In this document: one piece after another, positions 25,501 to 34,900 of the stretch | How the letters are laid out: each line of letters opens with the position of its first letter | Position numbering within the stretch: position 1 is the stretch's first letter | DNA from: Omphiscola glabra | Taxonomy: Eukaryota; Mollusca; Gastropoda; Lymnaeidae | Length of the DNA stretch: 64,000 nt | Direction: 5' to 3' | Assembly: GCA_964017045.1 (NCBI GenBank) | Contig: OZ024798.1 | Location: 9,321,793-9,385,792, forward strand | Position numbers and translations under genes: made by a program | The notes under the pieces: generated by a model | What the model saw: only the letters and a program-made list of their open reading frames with translations | What the model was told of the DNA's origin: nothing | The model's database searches: none

Positions 25501-28500
25501 AAGGTCCTTGTGTTGCGGCGACCCCCCCCCCCCCCCAAACACACAATTATTTCTGTTGCTGTTTCATAACTGTAGAGTATATGTGTTTTCCCGTGGTCTT
25601 AGGCGACCCCTGTGAAGGGTCGTTCGACCCCCCCCCCCCAAAAGGGGTAGCGACCAACAAGTTGAGAACCGCTGCATTAGGGACTCAAGGAGTCTTGAAT
25701 ACTTGGAGTAGTAAACGATCATTTGTGTATTTACATTGTTTAAAAAATAAAATAAAAATACAAACTTAACTCCTGGTGTCCCCGGAGGAGGGGGGTGGGT
25801 AGTATTAATTACAAGAAAAATAAAAGACGTGAAACAAGACCCAAACGTTTTTTTTTTCAGTTTAAGTTTAAATTAATTTAGAAATACATTTATTATTTAT
25901 ATCAGTAACCCTATGTAGGATTTTTTTAACGAACTTTTATAAAGGATTAATTTCTTTACGGTAGTCTAGTTGGTGAAAAAATTTGAATATCTCTTCTTGG
26001 GGCAAAAATTAAATAATTACATTTGCATAGTTTCGGGAAACTCACGCGTAATCTATTTATAGCGATTCAAGATTGCGATTGTGCGTCTAACCTTGAGCTC
26101 ACGAGTGACGTAGGTACTGACGGGGGAGAACTCCACTTCCGGGAACTGGGAGCGGACTGTGTACATGAAATCCCTGTGGAGGGACGGCTGCAGGACTGTG
26201 TGGAGCAGCTGAACTTGCTGGGAGGCGCTGTGACGTAAGATGTTTTCCAAGAAGTGACATTTCTGTTATAAGAAAGAAAAACGCGAAGTCGTTGATTAAT
26301 AAATATGTCAGGAAGTTCCGAAAAGAAAAATCTCGTCGTAAAAACATACAGTACGAAGTCGATAATCAGGATGTCGAAATACGGAGTGTCAAAAAAAAAC
26401 CAGTTTCAGTTGTGACAGTAGCCATTCGCCAGTCACATGGTAGATCGTGGCCCCAATATTTAACACACACGCGTGTTCATATACGGCAGTGGTTCTCAAC
26501 CTTCCTCATGCCGCGACCCTATAATACAGTTCCTCGTGTTGTGGCGACACCCCCCCCCCCCCGCCACAAAATTATATTTGTTTCTACTTCATAACTGTTT
26601 TCAGATGGTCTTAGACGACTTCTGGAAAACGGTCGTGCGACCCCCCCCCCAAGGGGTCGCGACCCACAGGTTGAGAACCGCTGATATACGGATTCAAAAT
26701 AGCAGGATAAGTCGATAATCAGGACGGGGGTCAAACCACGATTGCTCCAGATTTTCGACGTCTTACTGTAAAGAGTTCAAAATCATGACGTTAGATACCT
26801 GGTCAGCAGCAATAGTACTTCTGATTTTACTTAGACATGAATGCGCATTAAATTCATAAGCATGCAACAACTTATGACATTTGGGCATTTGTTTTGCAAA
26901 ATAAAATGAAACGAAATCTTTCGAATGTCTAAGGCAATATATAAATAAATACATATATATATATAATATATATTTATATATATATATATAATAGAGAAAA
27001 TTGGCAGCTTCAAATACCTCGGAGCAATAGTCTCGGAAGGATGCTCCAAGCCCGAATTGATGGCCAGGATTGCGCAGACCACATCAGCACTAAAGAGGCT
27101 CAAGAAAATATGGTACGACAAAAATATAGCCCCCGGCATCAAAATCAGGCTAATGCGCTCATTAATCCTCTCCATTTTCTTATATGCCTGTGAGTCCTGG
27201 ACATTAACAGCAGAACTTGAAAGGAAAATAAAGGCGATGGAGATGAGATGTTTCAGAGGCATTCTTGACATCTGCTATGGAGACCACATCACCAATGAAC
27301 AATTGAAAGAAAGGATTCGTCAAGCCATTGGGCAGTACGATGACCTCCTGGCGTCTGTAAAAAAGCGCGAACTTGAGTGGTATGGCCACGTGACCAGAAA
27401 ACAAGGGCTCGCCAAAGAAAGCATGCAGGGCACAACTAGAGGAGGAAGAAGAAGAGGAAGACAGAGACAAAGATTGGAAGATAACATCAAAGAGTGGACG
27501 GGACTAAAACTAAGCGATGCTATGCGTAGTGCAGGGACAAGATTCATTTTAAAGCGCCCTCTTTTCCTTTTTTCAACTCTCAAACCCATTATTTTCATCA
27601 ATAAAATAATATCAAAGCACATTTTGGCGCCCCTAACTAGCTGGCGCCCGGGTACATCTGTACCCCCCTGCCCCCCCACCCCTACGCTACGCCTCTGGCT
27701 CGAACAGTATTCGAGTGAGTGAACTCTATTTAGGAATTACATGAGGGGCTCTTTATCTTTAAAAAAAAAAAAAGATTCACAAGATATGTCTAAACGGTTA
27801 TTGCACGCTACTGGTCCCTCTGTCGCTCACCCTAACCCGAACCCTAAATCTATCATAAACAAAGGGAAGTGACTCCCAATAAGGGGACCACAACAGCACA
27901 TTAGCCGTCTAAACGTTTGCCGATTTTTTTTTTTGTTGTTGCTGCTGTTGTTGTTACTGCTGTTTTTGTTGCTGCTGTTTTGTTGTTTTTCTTGCTGTTG
28001 TTATTATTGCTGCTGTTGTTGTTGCTGTTTTTGTTTTTGTTTGCTGTTGTTGTTGTTGTTAGTCTTGCTGTTATTGTTGTTGTTGTTTCTGTTGTCCTTG
28101 CGGTTATTAATGCAGTTGTTCTTTTTTTCTTTTTTTTTTTTAATTTAAAAAGGAGGTGGGTGGAGTGTTGAGGAAATAAAACTATAACAAAACTGCAACA
28201 ATGAATTTGACTTTTAAATAATATTTCTAGCAATATTATTTTAAGGGAAATATGATTGAAAAAGAAATGTAGCACGCTTTTACTGGGCTATTTTATGTAA
28301 TGATGTAATATGTATACGCATATTTAAAAATAACATCCGGTGACTGGTGATGAAGACGTAGTGCAATTAATACAATAACACTGTGTAGCATGGTGTTACA
28401 TTTCTGTAGCAGTACAAACAACATTTTTAAGAACAATACTGTTCACACTTTTTGTGTCGTTGCGATCTTTCGACATATTCTATGATAAGCTAAAAATCGA

Positions 28501-31250
28501 TTTTCAATCATAATGTTGGCTTGATAACAAAAAAAAATAAAATAATAATAATTAAAGAAACACTAATCGATAATCTCAACTATCTTAATTATTTCCCTTG
28601 GCGGCGGCGACGGGCTTTGTGTAGACGTGACGTCAACCGATCATTAAACGATTGCAAAAATTGTTCTGTTATATTTCATTACACTGCAACAACAAACACG
28701 TGTGTCATTGACCCTATCGGGCCTCAAGAACTATATGAGGTCCTTTATAGTTTATGCCAGGTGTCCCCCCAATAACCGAAAGGTGACTCGGAGGGCGTGA
28801 TTTTTAAAAAAAAAATATTTTTTTGGGGTATTATTATTATTGTTTTAATTTTCACTTGAATGAAAGTGAAAACACTCTACCCCTGGTCCGGGGAAAATTT
28901 TTTTCTTCAACGAAAAACGGCCCCTTTGCCCCACAAAGGTTGGGGACCGCTGCTTTGATAACGGTACACTTTGGACATCCGTTACAGATTCATGCCCCCC
29001 CCCCCCCCCCCAACGATTTGTTTACTTCATTTTGGAAGGTTCTTTACGAGATGAGTGGAAACTGTAGATATTCTTAACAGTTCCCTGTTAACTTATATGT
29101 TCCCCCTCTCCTTCTCTCTACGCATTATTTCAACAAAATGACGTATTTTCAAGCATGATAAGTCAAGAAATTAGTGATGACCAGTATTTTCACGCCCCCC
29201 CCCCATTATTCTGTGGCGTAGAGGAGGGGGGTCCGACCCGATTGACACTTTTTTTCTTAATATAGAGAGGAGCATTTTCGGCCGAGTATAGAGTTCTTTT
29301 TTGTGTGGAAAATTGGGGAGGGAGGCGGCAAAAATCTTGGCCCCCCACCTCGGGTGGCACTAACCCTAGATACGCCACTGCTCCAGCCCGTACACGTGAC
29401 TGTCCTGAGTGACCCCGGGCCAGGACGTGTTTCTCTGGCACCACGGCGCGATGGCATGTAAAGGTCAATCAGGTGATCAAAGAATAGGAACACGCGTCTG
29501 TAGGCACTACTAACGCCTCCCACACAGGATATAATCCTTTAGCATACCTGACTGGATTTAACGGTGGCTAAAAAGCTATAATATTTCCTTTCAACGGGCG
29601 ATCAATTTTTTTTAAAAACCTGGGTAGGGGGGTGTGGGGGGGGGGGTGGCGCTCGTTAAGGTTAAAATTCCACACGTCTGCGGAAGGTCAAACAGTTTTG
29701 TTAAAGAGTTCGTTGAAAAAAAAGGTGCAGGACAGATTGAACGGGGAGGGGGTGGGGCGTCTGAGCTTTGGCGTATCAAAGCACGTTGGCACACTATTGT
29801 TCTTTCCCGTCTACCTTAAATTCATAGCTGTGTGTAGGCCTAATTAAGAAGACAACACACCACTCGAGTTTATGGTAAACACAATTTGGGTGGAGAGTAC
29901 TGGTAAAAAAAAAAAAGAGGAATGAAAAGTTAACTCATGTTATGATTGATATTATAGCAGTTGAATCAGTGGTTCCAAACAATCTCCATCCACATTTCTA
30001 ATTGTCCTGTCTTTCAATTCAAGGTTCCACATACATTTTCTACTATTTCCTTCACACCGCTTGAACGCAGACGTTTATTTATTATCCATGTCTTAATCGC
30101 TCAAAGTTCTTGCTGCCATCAGCCAAACTTTGATAATTTATTAGGCAAGTGAAGATTCCCTTAATGTTTGTTTGCAAACACTCAGAAAATAGTAGCAGTT
30201 ACGTGGTGGCTTAGAAATGTTTGAGAGAAGTTAGATTTGAAAGCTAAAAGATTATTTTTATTATTGAAAATGAAATATTTATGCTTTAAAAACCAAACAA
30301 CGTTCGAGTAAATCTAAAATTGTTTGGCTATATCATATGATATCAGATTATTAACTTAAAAAATATAATCTTTTTTTGGACTTGGCGGTGTAAGTTCAGA
30401 TAAGAATGAAAACTTTCGAGACAAAAGTTCAAAGCGTTTTATAATAATGAAATCGAGATTTAGCTAAAAAAAATCCCAAGGATTAACTTCACTGCAAGGA
30501 AAAGAAATTTTAATGCTTCGGTTGCCAGATAAGCCTTAGCGTGTGAGCTAAGTTTAGTTTGTAAGCGGTGGCGATATTATGCAGCCTATGATAACAATGG
30601 GCTGGGGGATTTGATATATATATATTTTATTTTTTGTTTCATTTTATTTATTTATTTTTTAATAAAGCTTTTATAGTTAAAACATGTTTAGTGATTTTAA
30701 AGGAGATTCCAATTGTAATAACGGTGTCAGGTTAGTGAAATGTAGGAACATATAATTACTCATATTCATATATGCAAAAAATATCTAACTTTCATCCTAG
30801 TAATAATTCGATCTCCAGCAAGCAAGCAAAATAAACGAACACTGCTACATTAAAAAAGGAGAAAAAAAATAAAACAAAACAATTTGCGTAATTATATTTA
30901 AATTATATGAAAATATTTCAAATACGTTTTATTAAAGATCTGATATATACTGCAGAAGTAGACACACACTCTTCGATTTTAAAACGGTCAAAAATAAAAT
31001 GACTCACATGCCGATGGCTTAGCGTTGCAAACCAAGCTGCGATTTTATCCAACTTCCTCTCAAACTCCACCCCAGTTGATGTCCGCTGTTTTCGACTTCG
31101 CCCTCTCAATGGAACTGTCGTATGCATCTCAGCCTTACTGTGAGCAGCATATGTTGACCCAAGGTCATCTGATAAATGAGGGAGGGGCACGCCTCTGGCA
31201 TGCTGGTTTATCAAAATTCTGTGACTTGTCAAAAAGTCCACAGCATTCAT
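13515..31250 (-). CDS. F-box/WD40-repeat protein, complete 14-exon gene (SCF ubiquitin-ligase substrate receptor)
   Basis: Exons, 5' to 3' on minus: 31250-31008, 26262-26092, 25174-25065, 23394-23265, 23112-23013, 22449-22367, 20998-20900, 19721-19531, 18731-18545, 17684-17571, 17234-17112, 16090-15912, 14509-14408, 13671-13515. Every junction is GT-AG, all phases match, and the total is 1989 nt (662 aa). Residues about 1-280 form an N-terminal region (WFATLSHRH, FLLKIVLSLDPRQIYF) whose layout recalls FBXW10/CDRT1; orthology is not certain. The F-box is at about 290-332 (LPENLALKILASL, then QWEKLAGNNSLW), split by an intron. Seven WD40 blades follow (371-655), with GHSDSIQCV, GHTKGVWCL, GHEAQIWCL, GHSAAVFNV, EHRKRVESL and GHQQPINCI starts; blade 5 is weak. 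It would bind SKP1 through the F-box and substrates through the propeller. The start ATG (31250) has an in-frame upstream TAG. That TAG is preceded by a possible acceptor, so a 5' coding exon is not excluded. Confidence 0.9.
14053..14328. mobile_element. MITE B, intron 13 of the F-box/WD gene
   Basis: There is a perfect 20-bp terminal inverted repeat: AATTTGGAGAGATCGTGTCT at 14053-14072 and its complement at 14309-14328. The interior (CAACCAAGATGGCGGC; TTTAACGTTTTATTCTTAAT) is shared with the sequences around 32280-32700, so it belongs to a dispersed family. About 276 bp, non-coding. Confidence 0.85.
14600..14690. repeat. Dispersed repeat fragment (shared with 39797-39860)
   Basis: TCTATAGCGCCCATTTCCAT followed by GCTATGATAGCATGCTCACG and GCGCTC GATGT matches the segment near 39808-39857. 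Probably a SINE or a LINE tail; family not assigned. Confidence 0.55.
15480..15845. repeat. 23-bp minisatellite in intron 12 of the F-box/WD gene
   Basis: About 16 copies alternating between CCACCAATGCTACTTTTTAA and CCACCAATGCTACTTGTATCA types, unit about 23 bp. Confidence 0.9.
16115..16692. repeat. About 35-bp minisatellite next to the acceptor of exon 12
   Basis: About 17 copies of TTCATACAGTCTTCTGTATCA plus TATCTCATTTCTT. On the minus strand the array runs almost up to the acceptor of exon 12 (16091). The intron end itself contains a half unit (GTATGAAAAGAAATGAGA), so the array seems to have grown from the 3' end of the intron. Confidence 0.9.
16920..17070 (+). mobile_element. SPIN/URR1-like hAT element, 5' part
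   Basis: Starts CAGTGGTTCTCAACCTTCC, then CGCGACCCTTTAATACAGTTC, GGCGACCCC, CTTCATAACAGTAGAG and GGTCTTAGGCGACCCCTGTG. This follows the element known from mammals in order and wording. The 3' end is missing. Lies in intron 11 of the F-box/WD gene. Confidence 0.85.
17329..17401 (+). mobile_element. SPIN/URR1-like hAT element, 3' part
   Basis: Reads TTTTAGGCGACCCCTGTGAA, TTCGACCCCCAAAGGG and CAGGTTGAGAACCGCTG. The 5' part is missing. It lies in intron 10, on the other side of exon 11 from the 5' part at 16920-17070. Both parts share about 20 bp (TTAGGCGACCCCTGTGAAA). Confidence 0.85.
17408..17470. mobile_element. LINE 3' tail fragment
   Basis: ACGCGGTACCCCCAGCCTAG and GGCTCGCCGCGCTTCACA match the tails at 38566-38612 and 57916-57960 (see the LINE at 57900-58470). 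Confidence 0.6.
17766..18472. repeat. 30-bp minisatellite in intron 9 of the F-box/WD gene
   Basis: About 23-24 copies of CACATCTGGTCGGTTCTGCT plus ATTTTCACAG. A 30-bp unit keeps all frames open on both strands, which produces spurious open frames of up to 300 codons. A few units are 29 bp. Confidence 0.95.
18820..19060. mobile_element. MITE C copy 1
   Basis: About 240 bp matching the segment at 61890-62125: GTCATTTGTGGTAGTTTATT, AGTTTACAAACGTATAG, CAATTATCTTTCATT and ACAAACCCAACAATAAT in the same order. The ends carry inverted GGACCCGGGTGCGAATGG-type and CCGGGGTGCGAATAGCC sequence. In intron 8 of the F-box/WD gene. Confidence 0.75.
19183..19550 (-). repeat. 21-bp minisatellite derived from the 3' end of exon 8 and its splice donor
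   Basis: On the minus strand the unit is GTTGGACATTCTGACAGGTTT. Exon 8 of the F-box/WD gene ends in the same words, GTTGGACATTCTGACAG, followed by the intron GTTTGTT. About 18 units follow in the intron, several keeping ACAG|GTTTGTT intact. The unit equals 7 codons, so exon 8 stays open for two more units before a TAA. Confidence 0.9.
20125..20645. repeat. 48-bp minisatellite in intron 7 of the F-box/WD gene
   Basis: Eleven copies of CACTCTTAGCTTGTTGTATA plus GATATTTAGTCTACAAGACAGAGACAAA. The unit is 16 codons, leaving a + frame of 175 codons with repeats of LLYRYLVYKTETNTLS. Antisense to the gene and intronic, so considered non-coding. Confidence 0.92.
21833..22258. repeat. Imperfect AAT trinucleotide array in intron 6
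   Basis: About 425 bp of AATAATAAT with interspersed AGAAAT, AGTAAT and AAGAAT. Open in several frames as Ile-rich runs; not coding. Confidence 0.95.
22745..22935. repeat. 12-bp minisatellite in intron 5
   Basis: About 16 copies of ACATGCTGGTAC with variants, on the 3' side of exon 5 of the F-box/WD gene. The 12-bp unit keeps all frames open. Confidence 0.92.
23945..24700. repeat. 9-bp minisatellite with higher-order duplication in intron 3
   Basis: About 84 copies of TGACTGCCA. A longer variant block (CTGCAACGACTGCCATAACT, then GCTATGTCTGTCTTAACT) appears near 24090 and again near 24264, so a segment of about 174 bp was duplicated as a unit. Open frames of about 300 codons arise in three frames from the 9-bp period; none is taken as a gene. 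Confidence 0.95.
24700..25045. repeat. About 29-bp minisatellite in intron 3
   Basis: About 12 copies of ATTTAACACCGGCTACCAAT plus GCAAGGACC or GAAGAACATCCC, ending about 20 bp from the splice donor of exon 3. Confidence 0.85.
25461..25674 (+). mobile_element. SPIN/URR1-like hAT element, full length
   Basis: Left end CAGTGGTTCTCAGCC, right end GTTGAGAACCGCTG, with the family's interior (CTTAGGCGACCCCTGTGAAG, GTCGTTCGACCC). The flanks TTTAGGGG and CATTAGGG look like an eroded target duplication. In intron 2 of the F-box/WD gene. 214 bp, expanded by C-runs. Confidence 0.9.
26487..26683 (+). mobile_element. SPIN/URR1-like hAT element with perfect 8-bp target duplication
   Basis: 197 bp. Left end CAGTGGTTCTCAACCTTCC, right end CACAGGTTGAGAACCGCTG. 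It is flanked by ATATACGG at 26479-26486 and again at 26684-26691. This shows insertion by hAT-type transposition. In intron 1 of the F-box/WD gene; non-autonomous (no transposase). Confidence 0.93.
26994..27545 (+). pseudogene. Non-LTR retrotransposon (LINE) reverse-transcriptase C-terminal fragment
   Basis: Open frame of about 180 codons encoding the thumb and C-terminal part of a LINE polyprotein: FKYLGAIVSEGCSKPEL, then LYACESWTL, RCFRGILDI and KRELEWYGHV, followed by a basic RGGRRRGRQRQR stretch and EWTGLKLSDAMRSA. The catalytic polymerase core is absent, so this is a 5'-truncated insertion. It interrupts intron 1 of the F-box/WD gene on the opposite strand. A second, shorter copy is at 55760-56030. 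A TA-rich tract (26945-26990) abuts its 5' end. Confidence 0.88.
27780..27875. repeat. CCTAACCC-containing MITE fragment
   Basis: TCACCCTAACCCGAACCCTA, then AATCTATCATAAACAAAGGGAAGTGACTCC, matches the interior words of MITE B (14095-14230) in the opposite orientation. Not telomeric. Confidence 0.55.
27925..28140. repeat. TTG/CTG trinucleotide-rich tract
   Basis: Imperfect (TGT)n and (GCTGTT)n with T-runs. Explains the Leu- and Val-rich open frames here. Confidence 0.85.
28880..28952 (-). mobile_element. hAT element end (CAGCGGTCCCCAACC type)
   Basis: Read on the minus strand: CAGCGGTCCCCAACCTTTGT, then GGGGCAAAGG, AAAATTTTCCCCGGACCAGG. This is a well-known hAT terminal sequence type. Only one end is recognisable. 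Confidence 0.65.
29211..29381. mobile_element. CAGTGGCGTAG-type element, degenerate
   Basis: Left end TGTGGCGTAGAGG, right end AGATACGCCACTG, with C-rich interior and GGTGGCACTAACCC. Same end type as 45281-45440 and the fragment at 63000-63103. No target duplication found. Confidence 0.6.
29400..31007. other. Intron 1 of the F-box/WD gene, remaining part
   Basis: G-runs near 29640, AT-rich beyond. Nothing coding supported between 27545 and 31008. Confidence 0.5.
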
Positions 31251-31946
31251 TGAAGCAGAATTGTAACAGAGCAGCACGTTTACCGGCTATTGATAAAATA
31301 CATAAATGTAAAAAATAAATAGGCTACATTCTAACAGCTTGAATGTATAAGTTTAAAAAAAGGATATTTTAGTCATATTTTCAAAACAGGATAATAATGT
31401 GAACAAATTATTTGGAATGAATGTTGGATGGGTTAATTTTAATAAACATGAGTCAGAGTTAAAATGTATACGAAAAGTAAGATAAATAAAAAGCTTAAAT
31501 GAAATGACACAGTGATGCTACAGTAGAGGCCACACAATCCCCCTACTTAAAGAAGTAATAATTTGCGAAAGTAGCTCACAGAGGTAGCAAAATATATTTT
31601 CAGCAAAGCATGTCACTGTAAGGTATATAACTTAATATCCTGTGTGTCTAACAGTACCGCTCCTAAGTTTAAATTGCTTACGGAATCATCACACACTGAA
31701 AAGAACCGGGCTTGTACCATGGGCAACGAAATGTGTCGTAAAATAAAACAATACCCGAAAATACATTTTTACATTTGTTCTCTATTAAAGTTTTAGAAAA
31801 TATTTTGATTATGCAATGAAATTTCACTAGTTCGTCAAAGTTGATTATTTTAGTTTTATAAAAAAATATTACAATTGATTTTTTTTTTCCATTCAATTTA
31901 TATTGCGACATGCCATAAATCAAGCTAATCGCATGGGACAACAAAT
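31251..31946. promoter_or_regulatory. Shared divergent promoter interval of the F-box/WD gene and ACTR6
   Basis: 696 bp separate the two start codons (31250 on minus, 31947 on plus). Both 5' UTRs and their promoters must lie here unless upstream non-coding exons exist. I see no convincing TATA box or CpG-rich core. Inferred from geometry only. Confidence 0.5.
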
Positions 31947-34900
31947 ATGGCGACGCTCATTCTGGACAACGGAGCTGGTTCAGCAAAAGTTGGGTTTTCA
32001 ACAGATTCTGAGCCAAAGTAAAGAATTAGATTTGATTTTATAAGTAAATGACATTGAGGCTAAATTTTGTTTCATAAATCATGACATATTATCATTAATA
32101 ATTTAAATAATTACTAAATTTAAATTAGACTATACAGTTCACAGGAAGGGTTGTTATTGTTCAATTGTTGCCGGTAGGTACTTGTGTAAAAAATGATATA
32201 GAGCAAATTTAAAAAAAATAAAAATTTAAACCAGAATCAATTTCCGGTAAATTCGAATAGATCGTACCGCGTTTTTTTACCATGGCCGCCAACGTGATTG
32301 CCGTGACCCGTAAAATTAAGAATAAAACGTTAAAAAATAATGAAAAAATGTCCTAAATTTATCCCTATATAGGTACTTTGACAGAAATTTTCAATATTGT
32401 CCTATTGTCATAAATGATATATCATATTAAAGGGCTAGCTATAAGCTTTGCAAAAATACCAATTTCATGTTTCTATCTTTTATAGAATTGAAGTTATGAA
32501 TTTTTTAGTGAATTTTTAAAACCTCCTTCTGGTAAATGTGTAGCTGTAGGGCCACTCTTTTTTACCATAACCGCCATCTTGGTTGCCCCGACCCGCGCAC
32601 TTTTACGTGTTCACGGGTCGGGACAACCAAGATGGCGGCCGAGGAAAAATAAAATAACTCATGTTTTTGATATAATGACGAATAAAACGTTTTTAAAAAT
32701 GAAAAAATGATCTAAATCTATCCCTCACCCTAACCTGAACCCTAAATTCCTCCCTAACCCGGTTTTGACCCTCTCCCTAACAGGGTTTTGACCCTCTCCC
32801 TAACAGGGTTTTGACCCTCTCCCTAACCAGGGTTTTGACCCTATCGGAACCAGCGTTTTGACACTCTCCTTAGCCTAACGTGGCGCTGGATTTTGACCCT
32901 GAAAAGTAGGAAAATTAAAAAAAAAACAAAGAAAAGTGGCCAAAATTAATTATAAAATAAAGAAGTAATGAAAACCCAACTTACATTTTCATGGAATACA
33001 CTTTTACACACTTTATTTCAGGTTCCAACGAAAAGAATATCCAAAAATTAATGAAACACACAGTGGTCAACCTCTAAGATTATCTTTAAAAATGGCGCCG
33101 CTTGGCGGCGCTTTTTAACGTATTTAATAGGCCAACCAATGAAATTTTAAAAATTATAATTAATCAACCAATAAAAATTTTGCCAAAAATTTGCCTCCGT
33201 CATATTAATGAAAATGTAACTCTATTTAAAAAAATATTAAAAAAATAAGGGGAGTGAATCTATGCAAATGATGCCATGGCCCTACAGCTACACATTAGCC
33301 CTCCTTCTTTATCTTTGTATTTTACTTCAAAAATGTGTGACCGACTTTCCAAATTTCTGACTTATTTGCCCAATACTTTTTTATTTTACAAGATAATGAT
33401 ACCATATCTTCAGGAGTCATTCTCAATGCAATATTAAACACAATGAACAACAAAACTTTTAAATAAAACCAAGACTTCGTATTTTGAAAAAAAAAATTGA
33501 GGGTATGTTAAGCAAAATGTGAACAGAAAAATTGGAAAAATCATTGCCATTGCTGATAAAAAGAATTTAAAAAATTACTTGTTTATTGAATTGGAACGAA
33601 TTATATGCTTGTGTTCAATTTCTTATTTCTTTTTAATATTATTTAAATTTTGTGTTAATTAAAATTAGTTTCTTTTTTATTTTATTATTATTATTATTAA
33701 TAATTTATTTATATTTATTAATAATTAGAATTAGACAATTTTTTTTCTAATTCTATGTCTATGTCATAATTACTAGTGCTTAAGAATAATTTAAAATGTA
33801 TGATTAAATACCATATTTAATTTAAAAATACCTTTTAAATTTGGCATTTAAGTGCATTTGTAGTAACAGAATAGTATTTAGTATTAGTTCATTAAGTACT
33901 AAGACTAAGCTTAATTTAGCAAGTAGACTTGTGACTTAGACTACGGTACTGGCTGGTAGTTCTCGGATTTCTATTATTTTAATTAAAAAGCAAGTTCCCA
34001 TCAGTTTAATATTCATAATTTCAATTTATTTGTATTATCTTATCCATTTCTATGATTTTTAAAACTTCTTTTTATTAATTTACTTAGATTTATTCAGATG
34101 TTTAAACATTACAATAGTAATAAACTATAATTGAATGTTATTTAAAGTCGCTTTCATCATCCCGTTGATAAGGGTTGATCTTACACACGTAGAGCGCAAT
34201 AACATTCAATAGAACGGGGTAAATTGACTATTTCAAAGTTATTAGCAATCCAAATTAGATGATACACATGAGCTTTTGGGTTTCAATCATGTATGAATGC
34301 TCCAAAGAAGTTTTTAAGACATTTATAGCTAACCGATAGTCAAAAAGTGACTTAGAAAAAAAAACGGGGGTTCCCCTCGATGGGTCAATTGTATGAGCGT
34401 CACCGGAAGACAAACAGTAAACGTAATCGATGACAAAATTAGGTTATAATTAGTAAACTGTGACGTAAAACGCATAAATCCGAGGTCACCGTAGAGGCGA
34501 TTATAAAATGGTCTCCCAAGTTTTTCCGTGATTTGTCGACTGCGCAGAAGGGATGCGCGAGTGACTTTCAAACTACCTACCCTATACCTAACCTGAACCC
34601 TAAATCTATCCCTAAACCTATCCCTAAACCTAATCTGAACCCTAAATCTATCCCTAAACCTAACCTAATGAAATGAGGTACAATCTATCTTAATTAGCCC
34701 AATTTCCTAGCTTTAGAACTTTTTGAGCTTTGAATTTTTAAAATGTGAGTTCGTTTGGTATTTCTTTACAAAGTGACCCCCTTTTGCTGATCGTATCACG
34801 CACAATAACTCTTGTTTAAATGATGATTTTTTACAACTTTTATACTTTCAGGATTAATCAATGCTTAGTATTGAAAGTTCCAATTTTAAAATTAATTTTA

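Noticed and set aside
34570..34680. Interstitial telomeric repeat (CCCTAA)
   Set aside because: Units are irregular (CCTAAACCTATCCCTAAACCT) and the same words lie inside bounded MITE B copies, so it is a transposon interior rather than telomere.
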